27,118 bases of DNA from assembly GCA_043800975.1 (NCBI GenBank), contig JAZDMK010000015.1:1-27118 (forward strand), in the 5' to 3' direction. The notes beneath the pieces were generated by a model that had not been told where the DNA came from, did no database searches, and was given only the letters and a program-made list of their open reading frames with translations. A program made the position numbers and the translations under genes. The stretch comes from JAZDMK01 sp043800975. GTDB lineage: Bacteria > Bacteroidota > Bacteroidia > Bacteroidales > JAHJDW01. Of this stretch, positions 8,897 to 16,915 are shown piece after piece; the stretch's first letter is position 1, and each line of letters begins with the position of its first letter.

Positions 8897-9550
8897 ATGA
8901 TGGAATACAATACTACGCGTCCCGTGCTGCTAATGCGTGAATATGGACGTACTGTTCAAAAAATGGTGGAACACGTGATGACGATCGAAGATTTTGAACA
9001 AAGGTCCAAAGTAGCCCGTATGATCGTAAATGTGATGGGGCTATTAAATCCACATATCCGTGAATATGGTGATTACAAGCACAAGCTCTGGGATCATCTA
9101 TACATTATGAGTGATTTTAAACTGGAAGTAGAATCACCTTATCCCAGGCCTGTACCTGAAATCATTCTTGCAAAGCCTGACAGAATAGGGTATCCTGATA
9201 AAAAAATGCGCTACCGCCATTATGGAAAAAACATAATGAAGATTATTGATAAGGCAGTAGAAATGGAAAACGGAAATAACAAGGAACTTGTTGCGGCTCT
9301 TATTGCGAATACGCTGAAAAGATCGTATCTGACCTGGAACAGGGATTCCGTTACCGATGAAATTATTATTGAACAACTGTCAGAGCTTTCGGAAGGCGGG
9401 CTTACCGTTCCTGAGAATACAAAGCTTGCCCATGTAGCTGAAGTTATTCAACGTCCTGCACGTAAACCGGGTCAGAACAACCGTAATAATAACAACCGTA
9501 AGCAGTTCGGTCGCCAGAATTTTAATCCAAATAACCGAAACAAACAATAG
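8897..9550 (+). CDS. DUF4290 family protein
   Basis: This protein of about 217 residues belongs to DUF4290, a family conserved in Bacteroidota, with no known function. The body (residues 1-180) is mostly helical and basic, with the motifs YNTTRPVLLMREYGR, MGLLNPHIREYGDYKHKLWDH and RYRHYGKNI. The last ~30 residues are a low-complexity Asn/Arg/Gln-rich tail that looks disordered and could bind nucleic acid or be an assembly tail (inference). The start is placed at ATG 8897 (or the adjacent ATG 8900) because the upstream TTG overlaps the promoter. Only 3 nt separate its stop from murA, so the two are almost certainly co-transcribed. This link hints at a role near envelope growth, but that is only context. 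Confidence 0.9.
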   Translation: MMEYNTTRPVLLMREYGRTVQKMVEHVMTIEDFEQRSKVARMIVNVMGLLNPHIREYGDYKHKLWDHLYIMSDFKLEVESPYPRPVPEIILAKPDRIGYPDKKMRYRHYGKNIMKIIDKAVEMENGNNKELVAALIANTLKRSYLTWNRDSVTDEIIIEQLSELSEGGLTVPENTKLAHVAEVIQRPARKPGQNNRNNNNRKQFGRQNFNPNNRNKQ

Positions 9551-9553
9551 TGC

Positions 9554-10858
9554 ATGTTTACTTTTGAGGTAACAGGCGGAAAAAAACTCAAAGGAGAAAT
9601 TATTCCTCAGGGTGCGAAAAACGAGGCATTGCAGGTAATCTGTGCAGCCCTTTTAACACCAAAAAAAGTTACTCTTACCAATGTTCCCAATATCCGGGAT
9701 GTAAATTTTTTAATTGAACTCCTTGCAGATATGGGTGTTCGTGTTGAACGCCCCGAAAATGGCGCCGTCGTTTTTCAGGCGGATAATGTCAACATGGATT
9801 ATCTGCAGTCGCCTGAATTTGTTCGCAAAGCATCAAGTCTGCGTGGATCTGTTATGATTGTCGGTGCATTACTTGCACGTTTTGGTTTTGCTTTAATTCC
9901 AAAGCCAGGCGGAGATAAGATCGGAAGACGTAGGTTGGATACACATTTTATCGGACTTCAGAAACTGGGGGCCGATTTTAATTATGATATTTCAGATGGT
10001 TTCTACCATGTAAATGGAAAAAGTCTTAAAGGCGCATACATGCTGCTGGATGAGGCATCCGTTACAGGTACTGCCAATATTATTCTGGCTGCCGTTCGAG
10101 CAAAAGGAATTACTACGATATACAATGCAGCATGCGAACCCTATGTTCAGCAACTTTGCACAATGCTTAACCGCATGGGTGCAAAAATTTCAGGCATTGG
10201 CTCAAATATGTTATTCATTGATGGCGTTGATGAATTGTATGGAACTGAACACCGACTTCTTCCAGATATGATTGAAGTGGGAAGTTTTATCGGACTTGCA
10301 GCCATGACGGGTTCTGAAATTTTAATTAAGGATGTAAACCTGCATCATTTGGGTATTATTCCCGATGTTTTTCGAAAACTGGGGATTCATATCGATGTAA
10401 AAAATGATGATTTATATATTCCCGCGCAGGAAGTATACGAAGTAGAAAAATTTATTGACGGCTCTATAATGACCCTTGCAGACGCACCCTGGCCGGGGCT
10501 TACGCCCGATTTGCTCAGTGTACTTCTGGTTGTTGCTACGCAGGCTAAGGGCAGCGTGTTGATACATCAGAAAATGTTTGAGAGTCGTTTGTTTTTCGTT
10601 GATAAATTAATTGACATGGGAGCGCAGATCATCCTGTGTGACCCGCATCGTGCAACGGTAATCGGATTAAATCGAGAGTACCCGTTGCGTGGAATTGAAA
10701 TGACTTCACCTGATATTCGTGCCGGTGTTTCTCTTCTGATAGCAGCACTTTCTGCTGAAGGAACCAGCGTAATTCATAATATTGAGCAGATCGACAGAGG
10801 CTATGAAAGCATTGATAAACGTCTTCAGGCTCTGGGTGCCGATATAAAAAGAGTATGA
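9554..10858 (+). CDS. murA: UDP-N-acetylglucosamine 1-carboxyvinyltransferase
   Basis: MurA transfers enolpyruvate from PEP to UDP-GlcNAc, the first committed step of peptidoglycan synthesis in the cytoplasm. The 434-residue protein has the usual length and the inside-out alpha/beta barrel motifs: GAKNEAL (20-26) with the substrate-binding Lys-Asn pair, RKASSLRGS (91-99), GGDKIGRRRLDTH, and a C-terminal TSPDIRAGVSLLIAAL block. The active-site loop residue that is Cys115 in E. coli is Asp121 here. The enzyme is known to work with Asp at this position, and such enzymes are typically insensitive to fosfomycin. It lies between DUF4290 (3 nt gap) and a DUF2721 gene (ATGA overlap), in a three-gene operon. 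Confidence 0.97.
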   Translation: MFTFEVTGGKKLKGEIIPQGAKNEALQVICAALLTPKKVTLTNVPNIRDVNFLIELLADMGVRVERPENGAVVFQADNVNMDYLQSPEFVRKASSLRGSVMIVGALLARFGFALIPKPGGDKIGRRRLDTHFIGLQKLGADFNYDISDGFYHVNGKSLKGAYMLLDEASVTGTANIILAAVRAKGITTIYNAACEPYVQQLCTMLNRMGAKISGIGSNMLFIDGVDELYGTEHRLLPDMIEVGSFIGLAAMTGSEILIKDVNLHHLGIIPDVFRKLGIHIDVKNDDLYIPAQEVYEVEKFIDGSIMTLADAPWPGLTPDLLSVLLVVATQAKGSVLIHQKMFESRLFFVDKLIDMGAQIILCDPHRATVIGLNREYPLRGIEMTSPDIRAGVSLLIAALSAEGTSVIHNIEQIDRGYESIDKRLQALGADIKRV

Positions 10859-11322
10859 CATTTACAACTGTAGAAATTATTCAGGCCATGCTGGCGCCGG
10901 GTATCATGATATCAGCCTGCGGTCTTTTAATTCTCGGAATGAACAATAAATATTCATTGATTGTTAACCGTATCCGGCTGCTGGACGATGAGAAAAGAAA
11001 GCACAAAAAAGAAAATCCGGCTGATGAAGATAATAATCAAAGAATTTTCAGCATTAATCTTCAGACAAAAAAACTAAACATACGTCTGCGTCATGTTCGC
11101 AATGCAGTGTTCAGTTATTCGCTGGCTGTCGGTCTTTATATTGTCGCTTCTCTGTTCATTGGTTTAAGAATCGTATATGACACGGATGCCCTAAGTAATG
11201 TTGCAATCATTTTTTTTCTGTTGGGTATGATCAGTGTTTTGTGCGGCATTGTTTTCGCTGCAACTGAAGTGATGAAGGGTTATAAAATTGTTCAGATTGA
11301 GCTTGAAGGCGAAAAGAATTAA
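10855..11322 (+). CDS. DUF2721 membrane protein
   Basis: This 155-residue protein matches DUF2721. An N-terminal hydrophobic helix (about 7-28, APGIMISACGLLILG) is followed by the cytoplasmic motif LIVNRIRLLDDEKRKHKKE and a second region (about 70-82). Two C-terminal transmembrane helices lie at about 84-105 and 118-140. The function is unknown. It starts inside the stop codon of murA (ATGA overlap), which suggests translational coupling and a shared transcript. A link to cell-wall synthesis is possible from context only. Confidence 0.88.
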   Translation: MTFTTVEIIQAMLAPGIMISACGLLILGMNNKYSLIVNRIRLLDDEKRKHKKENPADEDNNQRIFSINLQTKKLNIRLRHVRNAVFSYSLAVGLYIVASLFIGLRIVYDTDALSNVAIIFFLLGMISVLCGIVFAATEVMKGYKIVQIELEGEKN

Positions 11323-11328
11323 TTTTGG

Positions 11329-11335
11329 TACTTTG
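11329..11335 (+). promoter_or_regulatory. possible -7 element upstream of the TlpA-like gene
   Basis: TACTTTG (11329-11335) resembles TAnnTTTG with one base missing. No clear -33 element is seen at the right distance. The leader to ATG 11382 would be about 40 nt. Confidence 0.3.
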
Positions 11336-11381
11336 TTTGCAGATGAAAACAGCTTTTGAAAAAAAATAAAAAAACATAACA

Positions 11382-11897
11382 ATGAAAAAGATACTGCTTT
11401 CCGCAATTGCCCTGCTTTTTATAGGCTCAGTTGCGATTTCACAAACGATAACAGGTTTGAATATTGGAAACAAAGCACCCGATATAGTGCTTAAAAACCC
11501 CGAAGGTAAAGACATGAAACTATCTGATCTGAAAGGAAAAATTGTTTTAATCGATTTCTGGGCATCCTGGTGCAGGCCCTGCCGCATCGAAAACCCTGTG
11601 GTTGTTGATGCATATAAAACATACAAAGATGCTGGATTTACTGTTGGGAGTGGCTTTGAGATTTACAGCGTTTCTTTCGATTACGACAAAACTTCGTGGG
11701 TGAATGCCATCAAAGCAGATGGTCTTATCTGGAAAAATCATGTTAGCGATTTGCAAGGCTGGAACTGTGCTGCAGGGGTTGTTTATAAAATTTCAAGTAT
11801 TCCCGCTAATGTTCTGATTGATGGAGAAGGAATCATTATTGCAGCGAATCTGCGCGGTGAAGCTCTGAAAGCAAAATTGAAATCATTGGCCAACTAG
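11382..11897 (+). CDS. exported TlpA-like thioredoxin-fold protein
   Basis: This 171-residue protein has a signal peptide (MKKILLSAIALLFIGSVAISQ). A single AhpC-TSA/Redoxin-type thioredoxin domain follows, starting GNKAPDIVLKNPEGKDMKLSDLKGK. The active site is WASWCRPCRIENP, with the redox Cys pair in CRPC and the family's cis-Pro loop later (SSIPANVLID). It probably acts as a periplasmic thiol-disulfide reductant, for example in cytochrome or cysteine-protein maturation. The partner cannot be told from the sequence. It follows the DUF2721 gene by 59 nt and is closed by a very strong terminator. It is shorter than the DUF5106-type thioredoxin proteins elsewhere in the window, with no N-terminal extra domain. 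Confidence 0.93.
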   Translation: MKKILLSAIALLFIGSVAISQTITGLNIGNKAPDIVLKNPEGKDMKLSDLKGKIVLIDFWASWCRPCRIENPVVVDAYKTYKDAGFTVGSGFEIYSVSFDYDKTSWVNAIKADGLIWKNHVSDLQGWNCAAGVVYKISSIPANVLIDGEGIIIAANLRGEALKAKLKSLAN

Positions 11898-11925
11898 GCT
11901 TTTGTCAATTTGTCATATTCTATTT

Positions 11926-11964
11926 GCATGGCAGGAATTTTGTCAATTCCTGCCATGCCTTTTT
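11926..11964 (+). terminator. strong intrinsic terminator after the TlpA-like gene
   Basis: A perfect 14-bp stem (GCATGGCAGGAATT at 11926-11939 with its complement at 11945-11958, loop TTGTC) is followed by C and a run of five T (11960-11964). It separates the TlpA-like gene from grpE. Confidence 0.93.
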
Positions 11965-11989
11965 AAAGGTATTATTTGATTGTTGAATT

Positions 11990-12595
11990 ATGTTCAGAAA
12001 AAAGCAGGTGAAACAGGAAGAAGCGAACGAAAACAAAACGGAACAGGAAAATATTTCTCCTGAAGATTCAGTATCCGAACTGTCAGAAAATGATCAAAAA
12101 ACTGACACGTCTGACGAAAATGCAGATGCTCCCTGCACTGCAGAAGAGAAAATTGCTGAGCTAGAAATTCAGATTGCAGAGTTGAATGATAAAAACCTGC
12201 GGTTGTATTCAGAGTTTGATAACTATCGTAAGCGTACAACCCGCGAAAGAATTGAACTCTATAAAAATGCCAGTGAAGATGTAATTACGGAAATGCTGCG
12301 TGTACTCGATGATTTTGACCGTGCCATGAAAGCTTCGGAAGAATTTGACAATCCTGATGCATTAAAAGAAGGGATGAATCTTATTTACAGTAAATTTAAA
12401 AATGTTCTGGCCCAGCGTGGCCTGAAGGAAATGGATTGCATTGAAATGGAATTTGATACTGATTTCCATGAAGCCCTTACAAAAGTTGAAACGGAAGATG
12501 AGAGCGAAAAAGGGAAAGTGGTTGATGTGATTGAAAAAGGATATTTGTTGAATGGCAAGGTGATCCGCTTTGCAAAAGTAGTTGTTGCATCATGA
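11990..12595 (+). CDS. grpE: nucleotide exchange factor GrpE
   Basis: GrpE is the nucleotide exchange factor of the DnaK chaperone in the cytoplasm. The 201-residue protein has an acidic, low-complexity N-terminus (about 60 residues), then the long coiled-coil dimer helix (IAELEIQIAELNDKNLRLYSEFDNYRKRTTRE). The beta-domain contains MDCIEMEFDTDFHEAL and ends GYLLNGKVIRFAKVVVA, the classic GrpE signature. The start lies 26 nt after the preceding terminator, and only a weak promoter-like TATTATTTG is seen. The stop codon overlaps the dnaJ start (ATGA), so the two co-chaperones are translationally coupled. No CIRCE operator is visible upstream. Confidence 0.97.
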   Translation: MFRKKQVKQEEANENKTEQENISPEDSVSELSENDQKTDTSDENADAPCTAEEKIAELEIQIAELNDKNLRLYSEFDNYRKRTTRERIELYKNASEDVITEMLRVLDDFDRAMKASEEFDNPDALKEGMNLIYSKFKNVLAQRGLKEMDCIEMEFDTDFHEALTKVETEDESEKGKVVDVIEKGYLLNGKVIRFAKVVVAS

Positions 12596-13743
12596 GTGCA
12601 GCCAAACGGGATTATTACGAAGTGCTCGGCGTATCCAAAGGTGCCGGCGAAGCTGAAATTAAAAAAGCATACAGACAGCAGGCATTAAAGTTTCATCCGG
12701 ATAAAAATCCCGGTGACAAAGCAGCCGAAGATAAATTCAAAGAAGCTGCGGAAGCATACGAAGTTCTTAGTAACACTGAAAAACGTCAGCGATACGATCA
12801 GTTCGGTCATCAGGGAATGGGTAACCAGGGCTTTGGTGGCGGCGGCTTCGGAATGAACATGGATGATATCTTCAGCCATTTCGGTGATATCTTCGAAGGC
12901 TTCGGATTTGGTGGAGGGAATCGTGGAGGAAGGCGCCAACAGCGCGTTCACAGAGGTACGAATTTGCGTGTTAAAGTTAAACTTACACTGGATGAAGTTG
13001 CCCATGGAGTAGAAAAAAAGATTAAAGTAAATAAATATGTTCCCTGCGAAACCTGCCATGGCAGTGGTTCGAAGAGCAGCAGTGGAAAATCTACCTGTTC
13101 TACCTGTCACGGATCAGGACAGGTGACAAGGGTTACCAATACATTTCTTGGACAGATGCAAACTGCATCCACTTGTCCTCATTGCAATGGGGAAGGTGAA
13201 GTAATCACCGACCGCTGTAAATCATGCGGTGGTGACGGAATTGTGCGTGGAGAAGAAGTAATCACGTTTAATATACCGGCCGGAGTATCTGAAGGAATCC
13301 AGTTGAATGTGGGCGGAAAAGGAAATGCAGGCCCGCGCAATGGCGTTCCCGGCGATCTGCATGTTCTGATTGAAGAAGTAGAAGATCCCGAATTAAAACG
13401 CAACGGCGAGCATCTTGTGTATGAGCATGTGCTGAATTTTGTAGACGCCGTCATGGGTACCAGCATTGATGTTCCTACCATCGATGGGAAAGCTAAAGTT
13501 AAAATTGATCCCGGCACGCAACCCGGAAAAATCCTTCGCCTTAAAGGTAAGGGCTTGCCTGTATTGCAGGGCTATGGCAAAGGTGATTTATTTGTCAACA
13601 TCACAGTTTATGTTCCTCAGAATCTTTCCAAGGAAGAAAAAGGAGTGCTCGAAAAACTGAAAGAATCTAATAATTTCAAACCCAAACCGGGTGTCAGGGA
13701 AAAAGGATTTTTTGATAAAATGAAAGAATTTTTTTCATCCTGA
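12592..13743 (+). CDS. dnaJ: chaperone DnaJ
   Basis: DnaJ delivers unfolded substrates to DnaK and stimulates its ATPase. The 383-residue protein has all class-I parts: a J-domain (about 5-70) with the invariant HPD in KFHPDKNPG, a Gly/Phe-rich linker (about 75-125), and a zinc region with four complete CxxCxGxG motifs (CETCHGSG, CSTCHGSG, CPHCNGEG, CKSCGGDG). Substrate-binding C-terminal domains with VPTIDGKAKVKIDPGTQPGK follow. The dnaK partner is not in this window. The gene overlaps grpE by 4 nt, and the next gene has its own promoter, so grpE-dnaJ looks like a two-gene unit. Confidence 0.98.
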   Translation: MSAAKRDYYEVLGVSKGAGEAEIKKAYRQQALKFHPDKNPGDKAAEDKFKEAAEAYEVLSNTEKRQRYDQFGHQGMGNQGFGGGGFGMNMDDIFSHFGDIFEGFGFGGGNRGGRRQQRVHRGTNLRVKVKLTLDEVAHGVEKKIKVNKYVPCETCHGSGSKSSSGKSTCSTCHGSGQVTRVTNTFLGQMQTASTCPHCNGEGEVITDRCKSCGGDGIVRGEEVITFNIPAGVSEGIQLNVGGKGNAGPRNGVPGDLHVLIEEVEDPELKRNGEHLVYEHVLNFVDAVMGTSIDVPTIDGKAKVKIDPGTQPGKILRLKGKGLPVLQGYGKGDLFVNITVYVPQNLSKEEKGVLEKLKESNNFKPKPGVREKGFFDKMKEFFSS

Positions 13744-13814
13744 TGATTCTTATTTTACTTAACGTACTAATCTGAACTTTTAACCTCCCTTTTCGAATTT
13801 TTAACGGTAAGTCG

Positions 13815-13846
13815 TTTGCATATTTTCTAAAATTCACGTAGGTTTG
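13815..13846 (+). promoter_or_regulatory. strong Bacteroidota promoter for the ABC pair
   Basis: TTTG at 13815-13818 and TAGGTTTG at 13839-13846 are both exact consensus elements, 20 nt apart. The predicted start near 13853 places ATG 13865 about 12 nt downstream. The in-frame TTG at 13844 lies within the -7 element and is therefore not a start codon. Confidence 0.8.
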
Positions 13847-13864
13847 CTCAAATCTTTTTTTAAG

Positions 13865-14803
13865 ATGGAAATCATCCGAGTTGAAAATGTATCGAAGCAG
13901 TATGCCGCCCATAAGGCGCTGGATGATGTCAGCCTTTCTGTTCCTGAACAAAGCATTTATGGATTGCTGGGGCCCAACGGTGCCGGTAAAACGACGCTTA
14001 TTCGTATAATCAACCAGATCACAGGGCCCGACACCGGACGCATCCTTTTTAAAGGCGAAGCTTTTAAACCGCAGCATATTTATAAAATTGGCTATCTTCC
14101 CGAAGAACGCGGTTTATACAAAAAAATGAAAGTAGGGGAGCAAGCTGTATACCTTGCACAGCTTAAGGGAATGAAGAAAAGCGAAGCTGTTAAAAAGCTG
14201 AAAGAATGGTTTGAGATTTTTGATATAGGTATCTGGTGGAATAAAAAAGTGGAAGAACTTTCGAAAGGGATGCAGCAGAAGGTTCAGTTTATTGTTACTG
14301 TTTTGCATGAACCTGAACTCCTGATTTTTGATGAACCCTTCAGTGGCTTTGACCCGATCAATACGAATATTATTAAAAATGCAATCTTCGATTTGAAAAA
14401 GAAAGGCTCTACAATTATTCTTTCTACACATGATATGCCTTCAGTTGAGGAACTTTGCGATAACATTGCACTGATCAATAAATCGAAAAAAATACTCGAA
14501 GGTCCGGTCATGGATATTCGCAAAGCCTATCGTACCAATACTTTTGAAGTTGAATTTGAAGGCACAGAGAATAATGTCCGGAATATTGTTTCGAATAAAT
14601 TTGAAGTTGTGTATTCGCACGACATAAAGGGAACCGTTACGGCACGGATACAATTGTCGGAAGGTAACAATGCGAATGACCTTCTTATGTCGCTGATTCC
14701 GCATATACAGATTATTTCATTTCGCGAAATGATTCCCAGCATGAATGATGTCTTTATTCATAAAGTGCAGGGATGTCAGGAAAATCAACCGGTTGCTGTA
14801 TGA
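13865..14803 (+). CDS. ABC transporter ATP-binding protein (NatA-like)
   Basis: This 312-residue ATPase energises the permease encoded directly downstream. Motifs, counted from ATG 13865, are Walker A GPNGAGKTT (36-44), the signature LSKGMQQ (133-139), Walker B ELLIFDEP (151-158) and an H-loop His near 189 (STHDM). A C-terminal extension of about 90 residues after the nucleotide-binding domain is typical of ABC-2 exporters of the NatA/YhaQ type. The substrate is not evident; sodium, antibiotics or lipids are all possible. The start was set by promoter position. The stop codon overlaps the permease start by 4 nt. Confidence 0.93.
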   Translation: MEIIRVENVSKQYAAHKALDDVSLSVPEQSIYGLLGPNGAGKTTLIRIINQITGPDTGRILFKGEAFKPQHIYKIGYLPEERGLYKKMKVGEQAVYLAQLKGMKKSEAVKKLKEWFEIFDIGIWWNKKVEELSKGMQQKVQFIVTVLHEPELLIFDEPFSGFDPINTNIIKNAIFDLKKKGSTIILSTHDMPSVEELCDNIALINKSKKILEGPVMDIRKAYRTNTFEVEFEGTENNVRNIVSNKFEVVYSHDIKGTVTARIQLSEGNNANDLLMSLIPHIQIISFREMIPSMNDVFIHKVQGCQENQPVAV

Positions 14804-16224
14804 GTAAAATAGCCATTATTATCCAGAGAGAATACCTGACACGTGTCAGGAAGCGCTCCTTCATTATCATGACGATTATTGGTCCGATACTGATGGCAGC
14901 GATGATTATTGCCCCGATTTATATTGCGCAGATCAGTGATGAGAAAAAGGTGGTTGCCGTTATTGATGAATCCGGACTCTTCAATCAGAAGTTTCAGGAA
15001 ACAGAATATTTGAAATTCAAATACATTGAAACGGATATTGTAACTGAAAAAGCAGCTTTTAAAAACAATGATTATTATGCATTGTTATACATTCCGCGTA
15101 CTGTTGTTAATGATCCGAATAATGTATTGATGTATTCCGATTCGCAGATCAGTCTTAGCATTCAGATGTATATTCAAAATGCGATGCGAAGTGAAATTGA
15201 GCTGCAAAAGATAGGAGGATTTCTTGTCGATGAGTTGAGCCGCATGAATCTGATAACGGCGCAGGAACTTACAGATAGTTTGCGAACGCAACTGGTTGAA
15301 ATGGCTTCAAAGATTAAATATTCGTTGCAAGCGAATGTTGCCATTAAAACAATTGATCTGAGTAACGGTGCCGAGAAAAAGACAAGCGCTGTGGTCTCCA
15401 CTACCATCGGGCTTTTCCTGGGTATATTGATCTACATGTTTATCTTTATGTATGGTACCCAAATCATGCGCGGCGTAATTGAAGAAAAAAATAACCGCAT
15501 TGTTGAAGTAATTATTTCTTCTGTGCGACCGTTCCAGCTGATGATTGGTAAAATCACCGGAATTGCTCTGGTTGGACTTACGCAGTTTTTGCTATGGATC
15601 GTTTTAACATTTTCAATTGTGATGGTTGCCCAGGTTGTGCTTCCCGATAAGATGAATATCACAAAGTCGGAGCAGTTTTCTGCACCGCAACAAATGCAGC
15701 TTAAGCAGACCGGACAAACAATGAGTCCGCAGGATACCGAGAAAGCTGATAATACACAAATGATCAATGAGGTTTTACAAACCCTTCGCCAGATTGACTT
15801 TGTCTTCTTATTACTGATGTTTATTTTCTATTTCATAGGAGGTTACTTACTCTATGGAGCCATGTTTGCGGCGATAGGAGCGGCCGTTGATAATGAAACC
15901 GACACGCAGCAGTTTATGTTGCCAATTACAATTCCGCTGGTATTTGCAATCATTATGTCGCAGTTTATTCTGAATAATCCGGGAGGGCCTGTTGCCAAGT
16001 GGCTATCAATAATACCTTTCACTTCCCCGGTTATTATGATGATTCGCCTACCGTTCTATAGTGTTCCACCCTATTGGGATGTACTCTATTCCGCTTTGGC
16101 TTTGATTGCAGGATTTATTTTTACAACCTGGTTTGCAGGTAAAATCTATCGTACCGGCATTCTGATGTATGGGAAAAAGCCTACTTACAAAGAACTCTGG
16201 CGCTGGATGCGTTATAAGGCATGA
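14800..16224 (+). CDS. ABC-2 family permease (NatB-like)
   Basis: This protein of about 474 residues has one N-terminal transmembrane helix (about 20-43), then a large extracytoplasmic domain (about 45-190). A block of about five to six C-terminal helices starts at IGLFLGILIYMFIFMYG. This is the ABC2_membrane_3 layout seen in NatB/YhaP exporters. A Gln/Met-rich hydrophilic insert of about 45 residues (near 290-335) interrupts the membrane block. The start at 14800 was chosen because ATG overlaps the ATPase stop (ATGA), although an in-frame ATG lies 27 nt upstream inside the ATPase gene. The conserved EEKNNRIVEVIISSVRP loop couples to the ATPase. Confidence 0.92.
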   Translation: MSKIAIIIQREYLTRVRKRSFIIMTIIGPILMAAMIIAPIYIAQISDEKKVVAVIDESGLFNQKFQETEYLKFKYIETDIVTEKAAFKNNDYYALLYIPRTVVNDPNNVLMYSDSQISLSIQMYIQNAMRSEIELQKIGGFLVDELSRMNLITAQELTDSLRTQLVEMASKIKYSLQANVAIKTIDLSNGAEKKTSAVVSTTIGLFLGILIYMFIFMYGTQIMRGVIEEKNNRIVEVIISSVRPFQLMIGKITGIALVGLTQFLLWIVLTFSIVMVAQVVLPDKMNITKSEQFSAPQQMQLKQTGQTMSPQDTEKADNTQMINEVLQTLRQIDFVFLLLMFIFYFIGGYLLYGAMFAAIGAAVDNETDTQQFMLPITIPLVFAIIMSQFILNNPGGPVAKWLSIIPFTSPVIMMIRLPFYSVPPYWDVLYSALALIAGFIFTTWFAGKIYRTGILMYGKKPTYKELWRWMRYKA

Positions 16225-16255
16225 TGATTGAAGTACGAATTTTAAATTCACTTCC

Positions 16256-16915
16256 ATGAAAACATTTGTTACTGCTCTATTTGTACTTCTTTTTTCTGTA
16301 GGCATTTTTGCGCAGGACTTCAAGGATGATATCTGCCTCGAACGTGTAAAGAATAATTTGCCGCAGGGCTGGAATATGAAGATCATTCGCGATACGCTCA
16401 GTTTCTGGCACAAGGATTCGGTCTGGGTAAAATTTGAAAACAAAATCAATGCTCCCGTTGATATCCGAAGCATGAACGACCGCAATGCGGATATTGTGAA
16501 GTATGGTAAAAAAACAATATGCCGCTTTCAATACAAAGCCATAAAGCGATGGACGCCCACTCAGGTAAAGGAAGCAAAAATGTATAATGATTCCATCCAT
16601 AAAATTATTCAGTGGCTTGCTGAAGAAAAATATAAGGTTGCAAAAATTGTCAACCAGCCAACTAAGGATGAGACCTACTTCGGTCTCACCGCTGATGAGG
16701 AAAAGCGAGTGAATGCCTATCTTGAAGAAAAACACTCTCTGGAAAAGAAAATGAAAGAATTGCCTTTGGTTCATACCGAAAAATATTCGCTTTTTCTTTC
16801 AACGCAATCGGGTATTGACGATGAGATGAATTCTGTTTATCCGCAGTCACCTTCGAACCAGGCGTATCAGGTTAAAAATCTTTTATATCAAAACTGCGAG
16901 ATCGTTAACCGATGA
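16256..16915 (+). CDS. exported protein of unknown function
   Basis: I do not recognise this 219-residue protein. It has a clear signal peptide (MKTFVTALFVLLFSVGIFA, cleaved near AQDF). The mature part has a beta-like first half (DTLSFWHKDSVWVKFENK) and a helical, highly charged second half (LTADEEKRVNAYLEEKHSLEKKMKEL). It contains three Cys (in DDICLE, KTICRF and YQNCEI). The stop codon overlaps the start of the Ppx/GppA gene (ATGA), so it is translationally coupled to it. It begins 31 nt after the ABC permease and may share that transcript. A periplasmic or outer-membrane-facing role is inferred only from the signal peptide. Confidence 0.75.
   Translation: MKTFVTALFVLLFSVGIFAQDFKDDICLERVKNNLPQGWNMKIIRDTLSFWHKDSVWVKFENKINAPVDIRSMNDRNADIVKYGKKTICRFQYKAIKRWTPTQVKEAKMYNDSIHKIIQWLAEEKYKVAKIVNQPTKDETYFGLTADEEKRVNAYLEEKHSLEKKMKELPLVHTEKYSLFLSTQSGIDDEMNSVYPQSPSNQAYQVKNLLYQNCEIVNR

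Noticed and set aside
11965..11989. TATTATTTG upstream of grpE as a promoter
   Set aside because: Spacing inside the motif differs from TAnnTTTG and the leader would be almost absent; not strong enough to list.
11900..12000. CIRCE-type heat-shock operator upstream of grpE
   Set aside because: The inverted repeat there does not match TTAGCACTC-N9-GAGTGCTAA and is followed by a T-run, so it is a terminator.
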